A stretch of 10,125 nucleotides of DNA from Spirochaeta sp. (lineage in GTDB: Bacteria; Spirochaetota; Spirochaetia; Sphaerochaetales; Sphaerochaetaceae). The translations under genes and the position numbers were made by a program. The notes under the pieces were generated by a model that did no database searches, was not told where the DNA came from, and saw only the letters and a program-made list of their open reading frames with translations. This document shows positions 1-5,760 of this stretch, one piece after another; position 1 is the first letter of the stretch; each line of letters opens with the position of its first letter. The stretch lies in assembly GCA_020054965.1 (NCBI GenBank), contig JAIMZO010000035.1:1-10125 (forward strand), given 5' to 3'.

Positions 1-84
1 GCAAAGGATCAACATCTCGCGGGATGATTTCCATGGTGAATGGAATTACTGCATCTCCCCATCAGAGGTATTTGCATAGCTTAT

Positions 85-780
85 TTATGCACGGCTCCTT
101 ACCATGAGGTTGCCTGTGTGTCCTGCTCCCCAACTCAGTCTGTCTCGACCTAGCTGAAGACTCCAATAATCCCCTCCTGTTGCAACAAAGGCACGATAAG
201 GCATGTTGAAGTCAAGGTCAGGCATTAGAGAAGGAGGAACCATGGGAATATTTGTAGCAAATGTGGTAGTGCCAAATCCGTTTTCCAATGTATAGGTATT
301 CCCTACACTCAACTCCGAATAACCATAGAAGGATTCTGCAGGCCATGTTTCCAAACTTATCGTGAGAAGAGGCTTGTGGTGAATCGAGTCATAGTTCCAA
401 GAATCTCTTCCTGTGAATTCTGTGGTATCGGAGTGGGTATAGGTTTCCAAGGTTGCGTCAAATCCCCAACTCAGGCCAACACCCTTCCCTTGGGTCTTAG
501 GCTCAATGCCGAGGACTCTCTGAACGTACTCATAGGTTTGTTTCATCGAGCCTTGCAACTCCGATGTCCTGATTTTCTCGACCATCAGGAAAAACTCTGC
601 CTGACTATAAGGGCCAGTGGTTGAGGGAAGGGATAGCCCTTGGTGGATATAGAGCGTCTCGATTGCATCATAGACATCGCTATCGAGACTGAATATCTTT
701 TGTTGGTTTACAGCCCCGAAAATTGAGGCAGACAAGAGAAACATCACAAGACAACACACCAATACTCGAGTTATACGCAT
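85..780 (-). CDS. Wzi-like capsule assembly/outer membrane protein, apparently truncated
   Basis: The 231-residue product starts with a clear Sec signal peptide: basic MRITR, a hydrophobic stretch to about residue 21, and a likely cleavage near SIFGA. It should therefore be exported. Residues about 195-225 (…YWSLQLGRDRLSWGAGHTGNLM…) resemble the conserved 'GRDRLSWGPG.TGNL' block of Wzi-like capsule assembly proteins, which are outer-membrane beta-barrels helping capsule attach to the cell surface. Alternating polar and hydrophobic residues in the middle fit beta-strands. The start is supported by GGGAG six to seven bases before ATG. Family members are usually about twice this length, and this frame stops six codons after the conserved block, so the gene is either truncated or frameshifted. 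The family match comes from recognising a motif, not from an alignment. It could also be a related spirochaetal outer-membrane protein. Capsule-related function is an inference. Confidence 0.6.
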   Translation of the reverse strand: MRITRVLVCCLVMFLLSASIFGAVNQQKIFSLDSDVYDAIETLYIHQGLSLPSTTGPYSQAEFFLMVEKIRTSELQGSMKQTYEYVQRVLGIEPKTQGKGVGLSWGFDATLETYTHSDTTEFTGRDSWNYDSIHHKPLLTISLETWPAESFYGYSELSVGNTYTLENGFGTTTFATNIPMVPPSLMPDLDFNMPYRAFVATGGDYWSLQLGRDRLSWGAGHTGNLMVRSRA

Positions 781-822
781 TCCATACTCTCCCGTTTAAT
801 TTGTATTACGTAAACGAAACAA

Positions 823-852
823 AGTATACCAAAAGAAGTGCCGCAATGGCAC
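823..852 (-). promoter_or_regulatory. Candidate sigma-70-type promoter for the Wzi-like gene
   Basis: On the minus strand GTGCCA (bases 852-847, four of six matches to TTGACA) is followed after 18 bases by TATACT (828-823, five of six matches to TATAAT). It sits 42 bases before the start codon of the exported protein and partly overlaps the weak hairpin after rlmB. The -10 element is convincing; the -35 is not strong. Confidence 0.35.
831..852 (-). terminator. Weak hairpin downstream of rlmB
   Basis: Read on the minus strand, GTGCC and GGCAC form a 5-bp stem with a 5-base loop (bases 852-838), followed by TTCTTTT (837-831). It lies 26 bases after the rlmB stop, where a terminator would be expected. 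The short stem and interrupted T-tract make it a weak or partial terminator at best. Confidence 0.35.
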
Positions 853-877
853 ACCTAATCACAAATATTAATGATGT

Positions 878-1639
878 CTACACCAATTTCGTTGCCTGCT
901 GCCTTCTCAATTCATAGAGAAGTATTCCCGTAGCAACGGAAACATTCAAGGAATCAATGTGCCCAGTCATTGGTATAGTGACCATATGGTCGCAGAGCCG
1001 CTGGGTAAGTTGCCCAATTCCTTTTCCTTCATTCCCCATTACCACCACGGTTCTATTAGGAAATGTCGTCTTGTATACTGCCTGCCCATCCATGGCAGCA
1101 CCGTATACCCAGAACCCTTGACTCTTCAAGTACTCAATTTCACGGTTGATGTTTGTCACCTGCGCCATGGGTACATAATGTGCCGCCCCAGAAGATACTT
1201 TGATGACCGTGCTGTTTGCATGGGCACTCCGTCTGTCAGGAAGTACAACCAGGGATACAGAGAACTGATCTGCTGAGCGAAGGATGGCTCCTAGGTTCTG
1301 AGGGTCGGTTATCTCATCAAGTACCAGGACCAGTGCACTGTCATCATCCTTAAGATTCTTGCAAAAGTCTTTCACTGAAAGATTTTGTACCTTGCCACCC
1401 AACTCCTGTGCAGAACTGACAAGATCCAGCACAACACCCCGATGGTCTGCCTGGCCCACCATCCGATCCATTTCAACCTTTGCAATCTTCTTGACCACGA
1501 CTTTCGAGCTCAGTCGAGCTTGTCTTTCCAAATCTTGGGTATGCCCACCCATTCCTCTGGCGATGTAGAGTACCGAGCCTGAGGAAGCTTTCTTCAGGCC
1601 CTCTTCTATGGCATGAAAGCCAATTATTTTCTCACCCAT
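878..1639 (-). CDS. rlmB: 23S rRNA (guanosine-2'-O-)-methyltransferase RlmB, TrmH/SPOUT family
   Basis: The 253-residue product has the layout of RlmB/TrmH enzymes, which move a methyl group from S-adenosylmethionine to a ribose 2'-OH in RNA. In E. coli the target is G2251 of 23S rRNA in the peptidyl-transferase region. An N-terminal substrate-binding domain (residues 1-75, with GFHAIEEGL near the start and HRGVV at about 66-70) precedes the knotted SPOUT domain. All three family motifs are visible: DPQNLGAILRSA (112-123), VMGNEGKGI (200-208) and IPMTGHIDSLNVSVATGI (222-239). Length is normal. AGGAG lies six bases before the ATG. The gene starts 57 bases after dnaJ stops, with a terminator between, so it may depend on readthrough or on a promoter inside dnaJ that I cannot place. 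The family is secure. The exact nucleotide is less so, because TrmH paralogues modify other sites. Confidence 0.88.
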   Translation of the reverse strand: MGEKIIGFHAIEEGLKKASSGSVLYIARGMGGHTQDLERQARLSSKVVVKKIAKVEMDRMVGQADHRGVVLDLVSSAQELGGKVQNLSVKDFCKNLKDDDSALVLVLDEITDPQNLGAILRSADQFSVSLVVLPDRRSAHANSTVIKVSSGAAHYVPMAQVTNINREIEYLKSQGFWVYGAAMDGQAVYKTTFPNRTVVVMGNEGKGIGQLTQRLCDHMVTIPMTGHIDSLNVSVATGILLYELRRQQATKLV

Positions 1640-1659
1640 GTAATGCTCCTATGCATTAC
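1640..1659 (-). promoter_or_regulatory. Inverted repeat presenting the rlmB ribosome-binding site in its loop
   Basis: On the minus strand GTAATG and CATTAC form a perfect 6-bp inverted repeat around an 8-base loop containing AGGAG, and the stem ends directly against the rlmB ATG. In mRNA this would hold the ribosome-binding site in a small loop. The stem is A/U-rich and weak, so any effect on translation is speculative. Confidence 0.35.
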
Positions 1660-1703
1660 GCGATAAAAAGGCTACCAACCATGGCAGCCCGATTCATTAC
1701 GCG
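1654..1703. repeat. 9-bp direct repeat flanking the dnaJ terminator
   Basis: CATTACGCG occurs on the plus strand at 1654-1662 and again at 1695-1703. The copies flank the terminator, and the second includes the end of dnaJ and its stop codon. This may be chance or the trace of a small duplication. Confidence 0.4.
1665..1689 (-). terminator. Intrinsic terminator after dnaJ
   Basis: On the minus strand GGCTGCCA (1689-1682), loop TGGT (1681-1678) and TGGTAGCC (1677-1670) form an 8-bp stem with one G-U pair, followed immediately by TTTTT (1669-1665). It begins 7 bases after the dnaJ stop codon. This is a textbook rho-independent terminator closing the chaperone block ahead of rlmB. The modest stem and five T residues leave room for readthrough. 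Confidence 0.7.
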
Positions 1704-2836
1704 TCGAAAGGAACTGGATTGGGAGACTCATCCTCGCCCAATGCAGCACTTAATTCCTGCATCAACTTCTTCGCCTTCATCCCCAATCGCTTGGGAATCT
1801 GGACCTGTAGCTTGATGTACATGTCACCCCGGTCAGTCGTATTGAGCTTGGTTACTCCCCGACCTTTTACTCGTAGCATTTTTCCACTCTGGATACCAGA
1901 AGGAATATTCACCTTGATGGAATGCCCATCAATGGTAGGAACTTTTATCTCTCCGCCCAAAGATGCCTGCGTTATCGAGATAGGTATCTGGCAGTAAAGA
2001 TCATATTCCTGACGGACAAAGTACTTATGGGGTTTGACATTGATGTACACGTACAAATCCCCGGCTGGACCTCCATTAAGACCTGCATCCCCCATTCCTC
2101 TAAGAACCACTCTGCTACCGGTATCAACACCAGCAGGAATGGAGACTTTCACCTTCTGTTGCTTTCTCTTCAATCCAGTGCCATGACAGGATGAACAGGG
2201 ATTTTCAATGACATGCCCACTACCGCCACAAGTAGGACAGGTACTGGCGATTGCAAAGAATCCACTGTTTCGCCTCACTTGTCCCGAACCATTACAAGTT
2301 GGACAAACCTTGGTTCCAGAACCACCTTCACTCCCACTTCCATGACAGACATCACACGCTACTTGATGGGAATACGCAACTTCAATCTTCGTGCCAAAAA
2401 CAGCATCCTTAAAATCGATATCCACATCATACCTGAGGGATGAACCTGCTTCCGGGCCTCTCTGGCCGCCCCGACCTTGAGATCTTCCACCACCACCCCC
2501 GAAGAAGGAGCTGAAGATATCCTCAAAGCCACCGCCACCAAAACCATTGCCAAAGATATCACTGAAATCGCGGTATACATTGGAGTAGTCATGGCTACCA
2601 CCATTGGCGCCATCAACTCCCGCAAAACCGTATTGATCGTACATTTTGCGTTTCTTCTCATCACCTAGGACATCATAAGCCTCAGTCGCTTCCTTGAAGC
2701 GATCCTCTGCTGCCTTGTCCCCTGGATTGCGGTCTGGGTGATTGGCAATTGCCAGTTTGCGGTATGCCTTTTTAATTTCGTCTAGTGTTGCAGTCTTTCC
2801 AACTCCAAGCACTTCATAATAATCACGTTTCGCCAC
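1697..2836 (-). CDS. dnaJ: Chaperone protein DnaJ (Hsp40, type I)
   Basis: DnaJ hands unfolded clients to DnaK and stimulates its ATPase in the cytoplasm. All type I domains are present in the 379 residues. The J domain (about 1-70) has the essential HPD at 33-35. A Gly/Phe-rich linker follows (about 70-135, with repeated GGGG and DIF motifs). Four CxxCxGxG zinc-binding motifs begin at Cys161, Cys178, Cys200 and Cys214, although the usual second Gly is intact in all of them. Two C-terminal client-binding domains fill the rest, with IPAGVDTGSRVVLRGMGDAG at about 233-252. Length is typical. The start codon is GTG at 2834-2836, with AAGGA about ten bases upstream, giving the standard MAKRDYYEVLG start. 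It lies 98 bases after dnaK, across a strong hairpin that may lower its expression relative to dnaK. Identification is secure. Confidence 0.97.
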   Translation of the reverse strand: MAKRDYYEVLGVGKTATLDEIKKAYRKLAIANHPDRNPGDKAAEDRFKEATEAYDVLGDEKKRKMYDQYGFAGVDGANGGSHDYSNVYRDFSDIFGNGFGGGGFEDIFSSFFGGGGGRSQGRGGQRGPEAGSSLRYDVDIDFKDAVFGTKIEVAYSHQVACDVCHGSGSEGGSGTKVCPTCNGSGQVRRNSGFFAIASTCPTCGGSGHVIENPCSSCHGTGLKRKQQKVKVSIPAGVDTGSRVVLRGMGDAGLNGGPAGDLYVYINVKPHKYFVRQEYDLYCQIPISITQASLGGEIKVPTIDGHSIKVNIPSGIQSGKMLRVKGRGVTKLNTTDRGDMYIKLQVQIPKRLGMKAKKLMQELSAALGEDESPNPVPFDA

Positions 2837-2866
2837 AGTGCGACTTCCTTAGAACAGATTGGCTTT

Positions 2867-2898
2867 AAAACATCATGTCGGCCGAAGCCGACATGATG
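2867..2898 (-). terminator. Strong UUCG-capped hairpin between dnaK and dnaJ (attenuator-like)
   Basis: On the minus strand CATCATGTCGGC, loop TTCG and GCCGACATGATG form a perfect 12-bp stem (2898-2871), followed by TTTT (2870-2867) and then AAAG. The loop is closed by C-G, giving the very stable cUUCGg tetraloop in RNA. It lies 36 bases after the dnaK stop. With only four T residues it is probably a partial terminator or a 3' stabilising hairpin for dnaK mRNA rather than a full stop before dnaJ. Confidence 0.7.
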
Positions 2899-2934
2899 GT
2901 AACCGTTTGACTATGGTACCTTGTAATCGACTCC

Positions 2935-4866
2935 TTAGTCTACGACCTCAAAGTCGGCATCTTCAACGCCGTCCTTGGGCTTTTCGGTCTCCCCAGTTGA
3001 TCCCTGGGAGGCAGTATCCTGTGCTTGTCCTTCAGCACCCTCAGCGCCAGAGGCAGCACTCTGCTTATAGACTTCTTCAGCCAGCTTGTATGAAGCTTGC
3101 TGCAAGGCTTCAACTTTGGCCTTGATCTCTTCTGCAGTTGCACTCTGGTTGTCCATGACACCCTTGAGGTCTGCAACAGCACTTTCAATGGTAGCCTTAT
3201 CCGCACTGCTGATCTTGTCACCATAATCCTTAAGGGACTTCTCGGTGGAGTAGATCAGGCTGTCAGCTTCATTACGGGCATCGATGCGAGCACGTTCTCT
3301 CTTGTCCTCTTCAGCGTGAGCCTCAGCTTCCTTGACCATCTTGTTGATCTCTTCTTCAGTCAAGCCGCTGGAGGATTCGATGCGTATCTTCTGCTCCTTA
3401 CCGGTACCCAGATCCTTAGCAGATACATGGACAATACCGTTGGCATCGATGTCGAAGGTAACCTCAATCTGCGGCACTCCACGAGGGGCTGCAGGAATAC
3501 CAACCAAATCGAACTTTCCAAGTGTCCTGTTCTGGCTGGCCATCTCGCGCTCACCCTGTAGAACATGAATGCTTACAGCAGTCTGCCCATCAGCAGCAGT
3601 ACTGAAGATCTGGCTCTTCCGGGTTGGGATAGTTGTATTCCTCTCGATCAGACGAGTGCAAACACCACCAAGGGTTTCAATACCCAAGGAGAGCGGGGTA
3701 ACATCGAGCAGAAGCACATCCTTCACAGAACCACCGAGAATACCACCCTGAATGGCAGCGCCCATTGCAACTACTTCATCTGGGTTTACACCCTTGTGGG
3801 GCTCCTTCTTGAACAGCTCACGAACCAGAGCCTGTACTGCAGGAATTCTTGTAGATCCACCAACCAGGATGACCTCATCAATATCAGCAGCGGTCAAGCC
3901 TGCATCACGAAGTGCATTCTGGACGGGCACTTTTGAACGTTCCACCAAATCGGCAACCAGCTGCTCAAACTTTGAACGGGTCAATGTCATCTGCAGGTGT
4001 TTCGGCCCACTGCTGTCAGCGGTAATGAACGGCAAGTTGATATCGGTGCTGGTCGAGTTGGAAAGCTCAATCTTTGCTTTCTCTGCTGACTCTCTCAGTC
4101 TCTGCAAAGCCATCTTGTCAGCTGACAGGTCAATCCCATTGGATTTCTTGAACTCACCGACAATCCAGTCAATGATTCGCTGGTCAAAGTCATCACCACC
4201 AAGGTGGGTATCACCATTTGTGGATTTTACTTCAAAAACACCATCTCCAAGCTCAAGAATGGAGATATCAAAGGTACCGCCACCGAGGTCGTAGACGGCA
4301 ATTTTCTCCTCACGATTAGCGTCCTTGCCCAAGCCATAAGCCAAAGCAGCTGCGGTGGGCTCATTCACGATGCGCTTCACATCAAGCCCAGCAATCTTAC
4401 CGGCATCCTTGGTAGCCTGTCTCTGGGCATCATTGAAGTATGCAGGGACGGTGATAACGGCTTCAGTAACCGGTTCACCAAGATAGTCCTCAGCTGTCTT
4501 CTTCATCTTCTGCAATATTGCTGCAGAAATTTCCTGGGGAGAGAAAGACTCTCCACGGATTTCAACTTTTATTTCATCGTTGCTTCCAGCGGTTACCTTA
4601 TAGGAGACCTTCTGGAGTTCAGAAGGAACTTCACGGTACTTTCTACCCATGAAGCGCTTGATGGAATACACGGTATTCTCAGCATTGGTAACAATCTGGT
4701 TCTTGGCAGGCTGCCCAACCAGGCGGTCTCCCTTTGCGGTAAATCCAACAACACTAGGGGTTGTCCGCTGACCTTCGCTGTTAGCGATGACCACGGGATC
4801 ATTTCCTTCCATTACTGCTACGCAGCTATTGGTAGTCCCCAAGTCAATTCCAATAATTCTTCCCAT
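2935..4866 (-). CDS. dnaK: Chaperone protein DnaK (Hsp70)
   Basis: This is the ATP-driven central chaperone of the DnaK-DnaJ-GrpE machine in the cytoplasm. The 643 residues have the standard architecture. In the nucleotide-binding domain (1-385) the phosphate-1 motif [10 protein letters not shown] lies at about 5-13, the phosphate-2 motif DLGGGTFD at 193-200, and the adenosine motif [14 protein letters not shown] at about 332-345. The interdomain linker VLLLDVTPL is at about 384-392, the beta-sandwich substrate domain at about 393-505, and an alpha-helical lid follows. A Gly/Ala/Glu-rich disordered tail (about 604-635) ends in ADFEVVD. The start is ATG with a strong GGAGAGGAG eight to ten bases upstream. 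dnaK follows grpE by 89 bases that hold a candidate promoter and hairpin, so it may be transcribed both with grpE and alone. Nothing in the protein looks defective. Identification is secure. Confidence 0.99.
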   Translation of the reverse strand: MGRIIGIDLGTTNSCVAVMEGNDPVVIANSEGQRTTPSVVGFTAKGDRLVGQPAKNQIVTNAENTVYSIKRFMGRKYREVPSELQKVSYKVTAGSNDEIKVEIRGESFSPQEISAAILQKMKKTAEDYLGEPVTEAVITVPAYFNDAQRQATKDAGKIAGLDVKRIVNEPTAAALAYGLGKDANREEKIAVYDLGGGTFDISILELGDGVFEVKSTNGDTHLGGDDFDQRIIDWIVGEFKKSNGIDLSADKMALQRLRESAEKAKIELSNSTSTDINLPFITADSSGPKHLQMTLTRSKFEQLVADLVERSKVPVQNALRDAGLTAADIDEVILVGGSTRIPAVQALVRELFKKEPHKGVNPDEVVAMGAAIQGGILGGSVKDVLLLDVTPLSLGIETLGGVCTRLIERNTTIPTRKSQIFSTAADGQTAVSIHVLQGEREMASQNRTLGKFDLVGIPAAPRGVPQIEVTFDIDANGIVHVSAKDLGTGKEQKIRIESSSGLTEEEINKMVKEAEAHAEEDKRERARIDARNEADSLIYSTEKSLKDYGDKISSADKATIESAVADLKGVMDNQSATAEEIKAKVEALQQASYKLAEEVYKQSAASGAEGAEGQAQDTASQGSTGETEKPKDGVEDADFEVVD

Positions 4867-4907
4867 GTTATATCTCTCCTCTCCAAATTAACTATCAAAT
4901 ATTCAAT

Positions 4908-4924
4908 ACGGGTTTCTTACCCGT
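4908..4924 (-). promoter_or_regulatory. Hairpin at the predicted 5' end of dnaK mRNA
   Basis: On the minus strand ACGGGT, loop AAGAA and ACCCGT form a perfect 6-bp inverted repeat. It is not followed by a T-tract, so it is not a terminator. It lies about seven bases after the candidate -10 element, where transcription would start, and 41 bases before the dnaK ATG. The same stem and loop sizes with unrelated stem bases occur at the same place before grpE. Confidence 0.5.
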
Positions 4925-4930
4925 GAACCA

Positions 4931-4959
4931 AAGGTACTCATACCGCATCCAATCGTCAA
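4931..4959 (-). promoter_or_regulatory. Candidate dnaK promoter with TTGACG-N9-GGTATGAGTA motif
   Basis: On the minus strand TTGACG (4959-4954) contains the last base and stop codon region of grpE. It is followed by nine bases, GGTATGAGTA (4944-4935), then CCTT. With TTGACG as -35, the -10 at 17-base spacing would be TACCTT (4936-4931), a weak match to TATAAT. The case rests mainly on its resemblance to the grpE upstream motif. No CIRCE operator is present. Confidence 0.4.
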
Positions 4960-5585
4960 ACATTTGGTTTGCCAACTTTTACCTTTGCAGGTCGGAGCAC
5001 CCGGCCGTGTAACTTATATCCAACTGCGTACTCTTCCAGTACCACTTCGTGTTCCAAGGAATCATCAACAACCATTTGATAAGCCTCATGCTCAATTGGG
5101 TCAAACTCCTTTCCTACAGATTCAATTTTCTGCAATCCCCAGTTCTTTTCCAGGGTGGAATAGAGCTGACTATTAACCATGACCACACCATCATGCACTT
5201 TCTCATAGTCCTTTGTAGCCTCTGCTGCCTGAAGAGCTCGACCAAGGTCATCCAGCGGTTGAAGAAGGTCCTTGATCAGGTTTTCATTCGCAAACTTTAC
5301 AGTCTCTTCCTTATCGCGGAGAAGACGTTTCCTATAATTATCAAGATCAGCACGGTCACGAAGCATTTGATCCTTCAAAGAGGCGGCTTCTTCCTGTGCA
5401 GCAGCAAGCTGCTCCTTCAATCGCACGATTTCCAACTCCTTCTGTTCCACTTCAGACATTTCCTGCACTTCTTGTTCTTGTACAGGCTGATTTTCACTCT
5501 CTTGAGTGTGAAGTTCCTTTTTCTCTTCTGAATCAACAGCAGGTTTTGCACTCTTGGACTTGCTTTCTTTCTGTTTCTTTTCCAT
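4956..5585 (-). CDS. grpE: GrpE, nucleotide exchange factor of DnaK
   Basis: GrpE forms a dimer that releases ADP from DnaK and, in several bacteria, acts as the thermosensor of the chaperone cycle. I chose the ATG at 5583-5585 (209 residues, MEKKQKESKSKS…) because GAGGA lies five bases upstream. The in-frame ATG at 5628-5630 would add 15 residues but has no ribosome-binding site. The product has a charged, disordered N-terminus (1-45), a long heptad-patterned helix (about 46-100) including the DNYRKR element, a helical region with NLIKDLLQPLDDL (about 102-114), and the C-terminal beta domain. That domain carries the family signature from FDPIEHEA (161-168) to YKLHGRVLRPAKVKV (190-204). Length is normal. 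It precedes dnaK as in many bacteria, but without hrcA in front. Identification is secure; the start is probable. Confidence 0.95.
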   Translation of the reverse strand: MEKKQKESKSKSAKPAVDSEEKKELHTQESENQPVQEQEVQEMSEVEQKELEIVRLKEQLAAAQEEAASLKDQMLRDRADLDNYRKRLLRDKEETVKFANENLIKDLLQPLDDLGRALQAAEATKDYEKVHDGVVMVNSQLYSTLEKNWGLQKIESVGKEFDPIEHEAYQMVVDDSLEHEVVLEEYAVGYKLHGRVLRPAKVKVGKPNV

Positions 5586-5649
5586 TCTATTCCTCGATTT
5601 CCCATATGCCAGCGAAAGATGCGGGCACATGTCTATTCACAAGCCCAAC

Positions 5650-5665
5650 ATGCAATTGCTTGCAT
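5650..5665 (-). promoter_or_regulatory. GNRA-type hairpin in the grpE leader
   Basis: On the minus strand ATGCAA, loop GCAA and TTGCAT form a perfect 6-bp stem. It can be extended by one G-U and one A-U pair on the outside, and GCAA is a stable GNRA tetraloop. It lies 64 bases before the preferred grpE start. The function is unknown. Confidence 0.35.
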
Positions 5666-5706
5666 ATGCCAGGCCGTAGCTTTTAATAGTGTATAGCGTA
5701 AAGAGT

Positions 5707-5723
5707 AGCCCACCCCTTGGGCT
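5707..5723 (-). promoter_or_regulatory. Hairpin at the predicted 5' end of grpE mRNA
   Basis: On the minus strand AGCCCA, loop AGGGG and TGGGCT form a perfect 6-bp inverted repeat. The following ACTCTTTACG is not a convincing T-tract, so a terminator for the upstream coiled-coil gene is unlikely though possible. It begins about seven bases after the candidate -10 element, as the corresponding hairpin does before dnaK. Confidence 0.45.
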
Positions 5724-5730
5724 TGCCGAT

Positions 5731-5760
5731 AACATACTCACACCGATGTGCAAGCGTCAA
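5731..5760 (-). promoter_or_regulatory. Candidate grpE promoter with TTGACG-N10-GGTGTGAGTA motif
   Basis: On the minus strand TTGACG (5760-5755, five of six matches to the -35 consensus) overlaps the stop codon of the coiled-coil gene. It is followed after 18 bases by TATGTT (5736-5731, four of six matches to -10), with GGTGTGAGTA at 5744-5735 between and into the -10. The predicted start near 5724 gives a leader of about 139 bases. This is the most likely driver of the chaperone block. No CIRCE element or HrcA gene is visible. Confidence 0.5.

Larger units (their letters stand above)
5640..5725 (-). repeat. Long-range 9-bp inverted repeat in the grpE leader
   Basis: On the plus strand CAAGCCCAA (5640-5648) and TTGGGCTTG (5717-5725) are perfect reverse complements 68 bases apart. 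In grpE mRNA they could pair and enclose most of the leader. The upstream arm contains the AGCCCA used by the local hairpin at 5707-5723, so the two pairings exclude each other. Regulation by switching is an inference. Confidence 0.45.

Noticed and set aside
2935..2960. DnaK C-terminus ending DADFEVVD rather than an EEVD form
   Set aside because: EEVD is a feature of eukaryotic cytosolic Hsp70. Bacterial DnaK tails commonly end in sequences like this.
4204..4926. 240-residue open frame on the plus strand opposite dnaK, and others of 100-208 residues opposite dnaK, dnaJ and the coiled-coil gene
   Set aside because: They lie wholly antisense to secure genes, show no recognisable domains, and have composition expected from the reverse of biased codons.
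5586..5630. Upstream ATG of grpE giving a 224-residue protein
   Set aside because: There is no ribosome-binding site before it, and the extra residues (MCPHLSLAYGKSRNR) do not look like a GrpE N-terminus, while the downstream ATG has GAGGA well placed.
5707..5723. Hairpin as intrinsic terminator of the coiled-coil gene
   Set aside because: The stem is only 6 bp and is followed by ACTCTTTACG rather than a T-tract. Its position fits the 5' end of grpE mRNA better.
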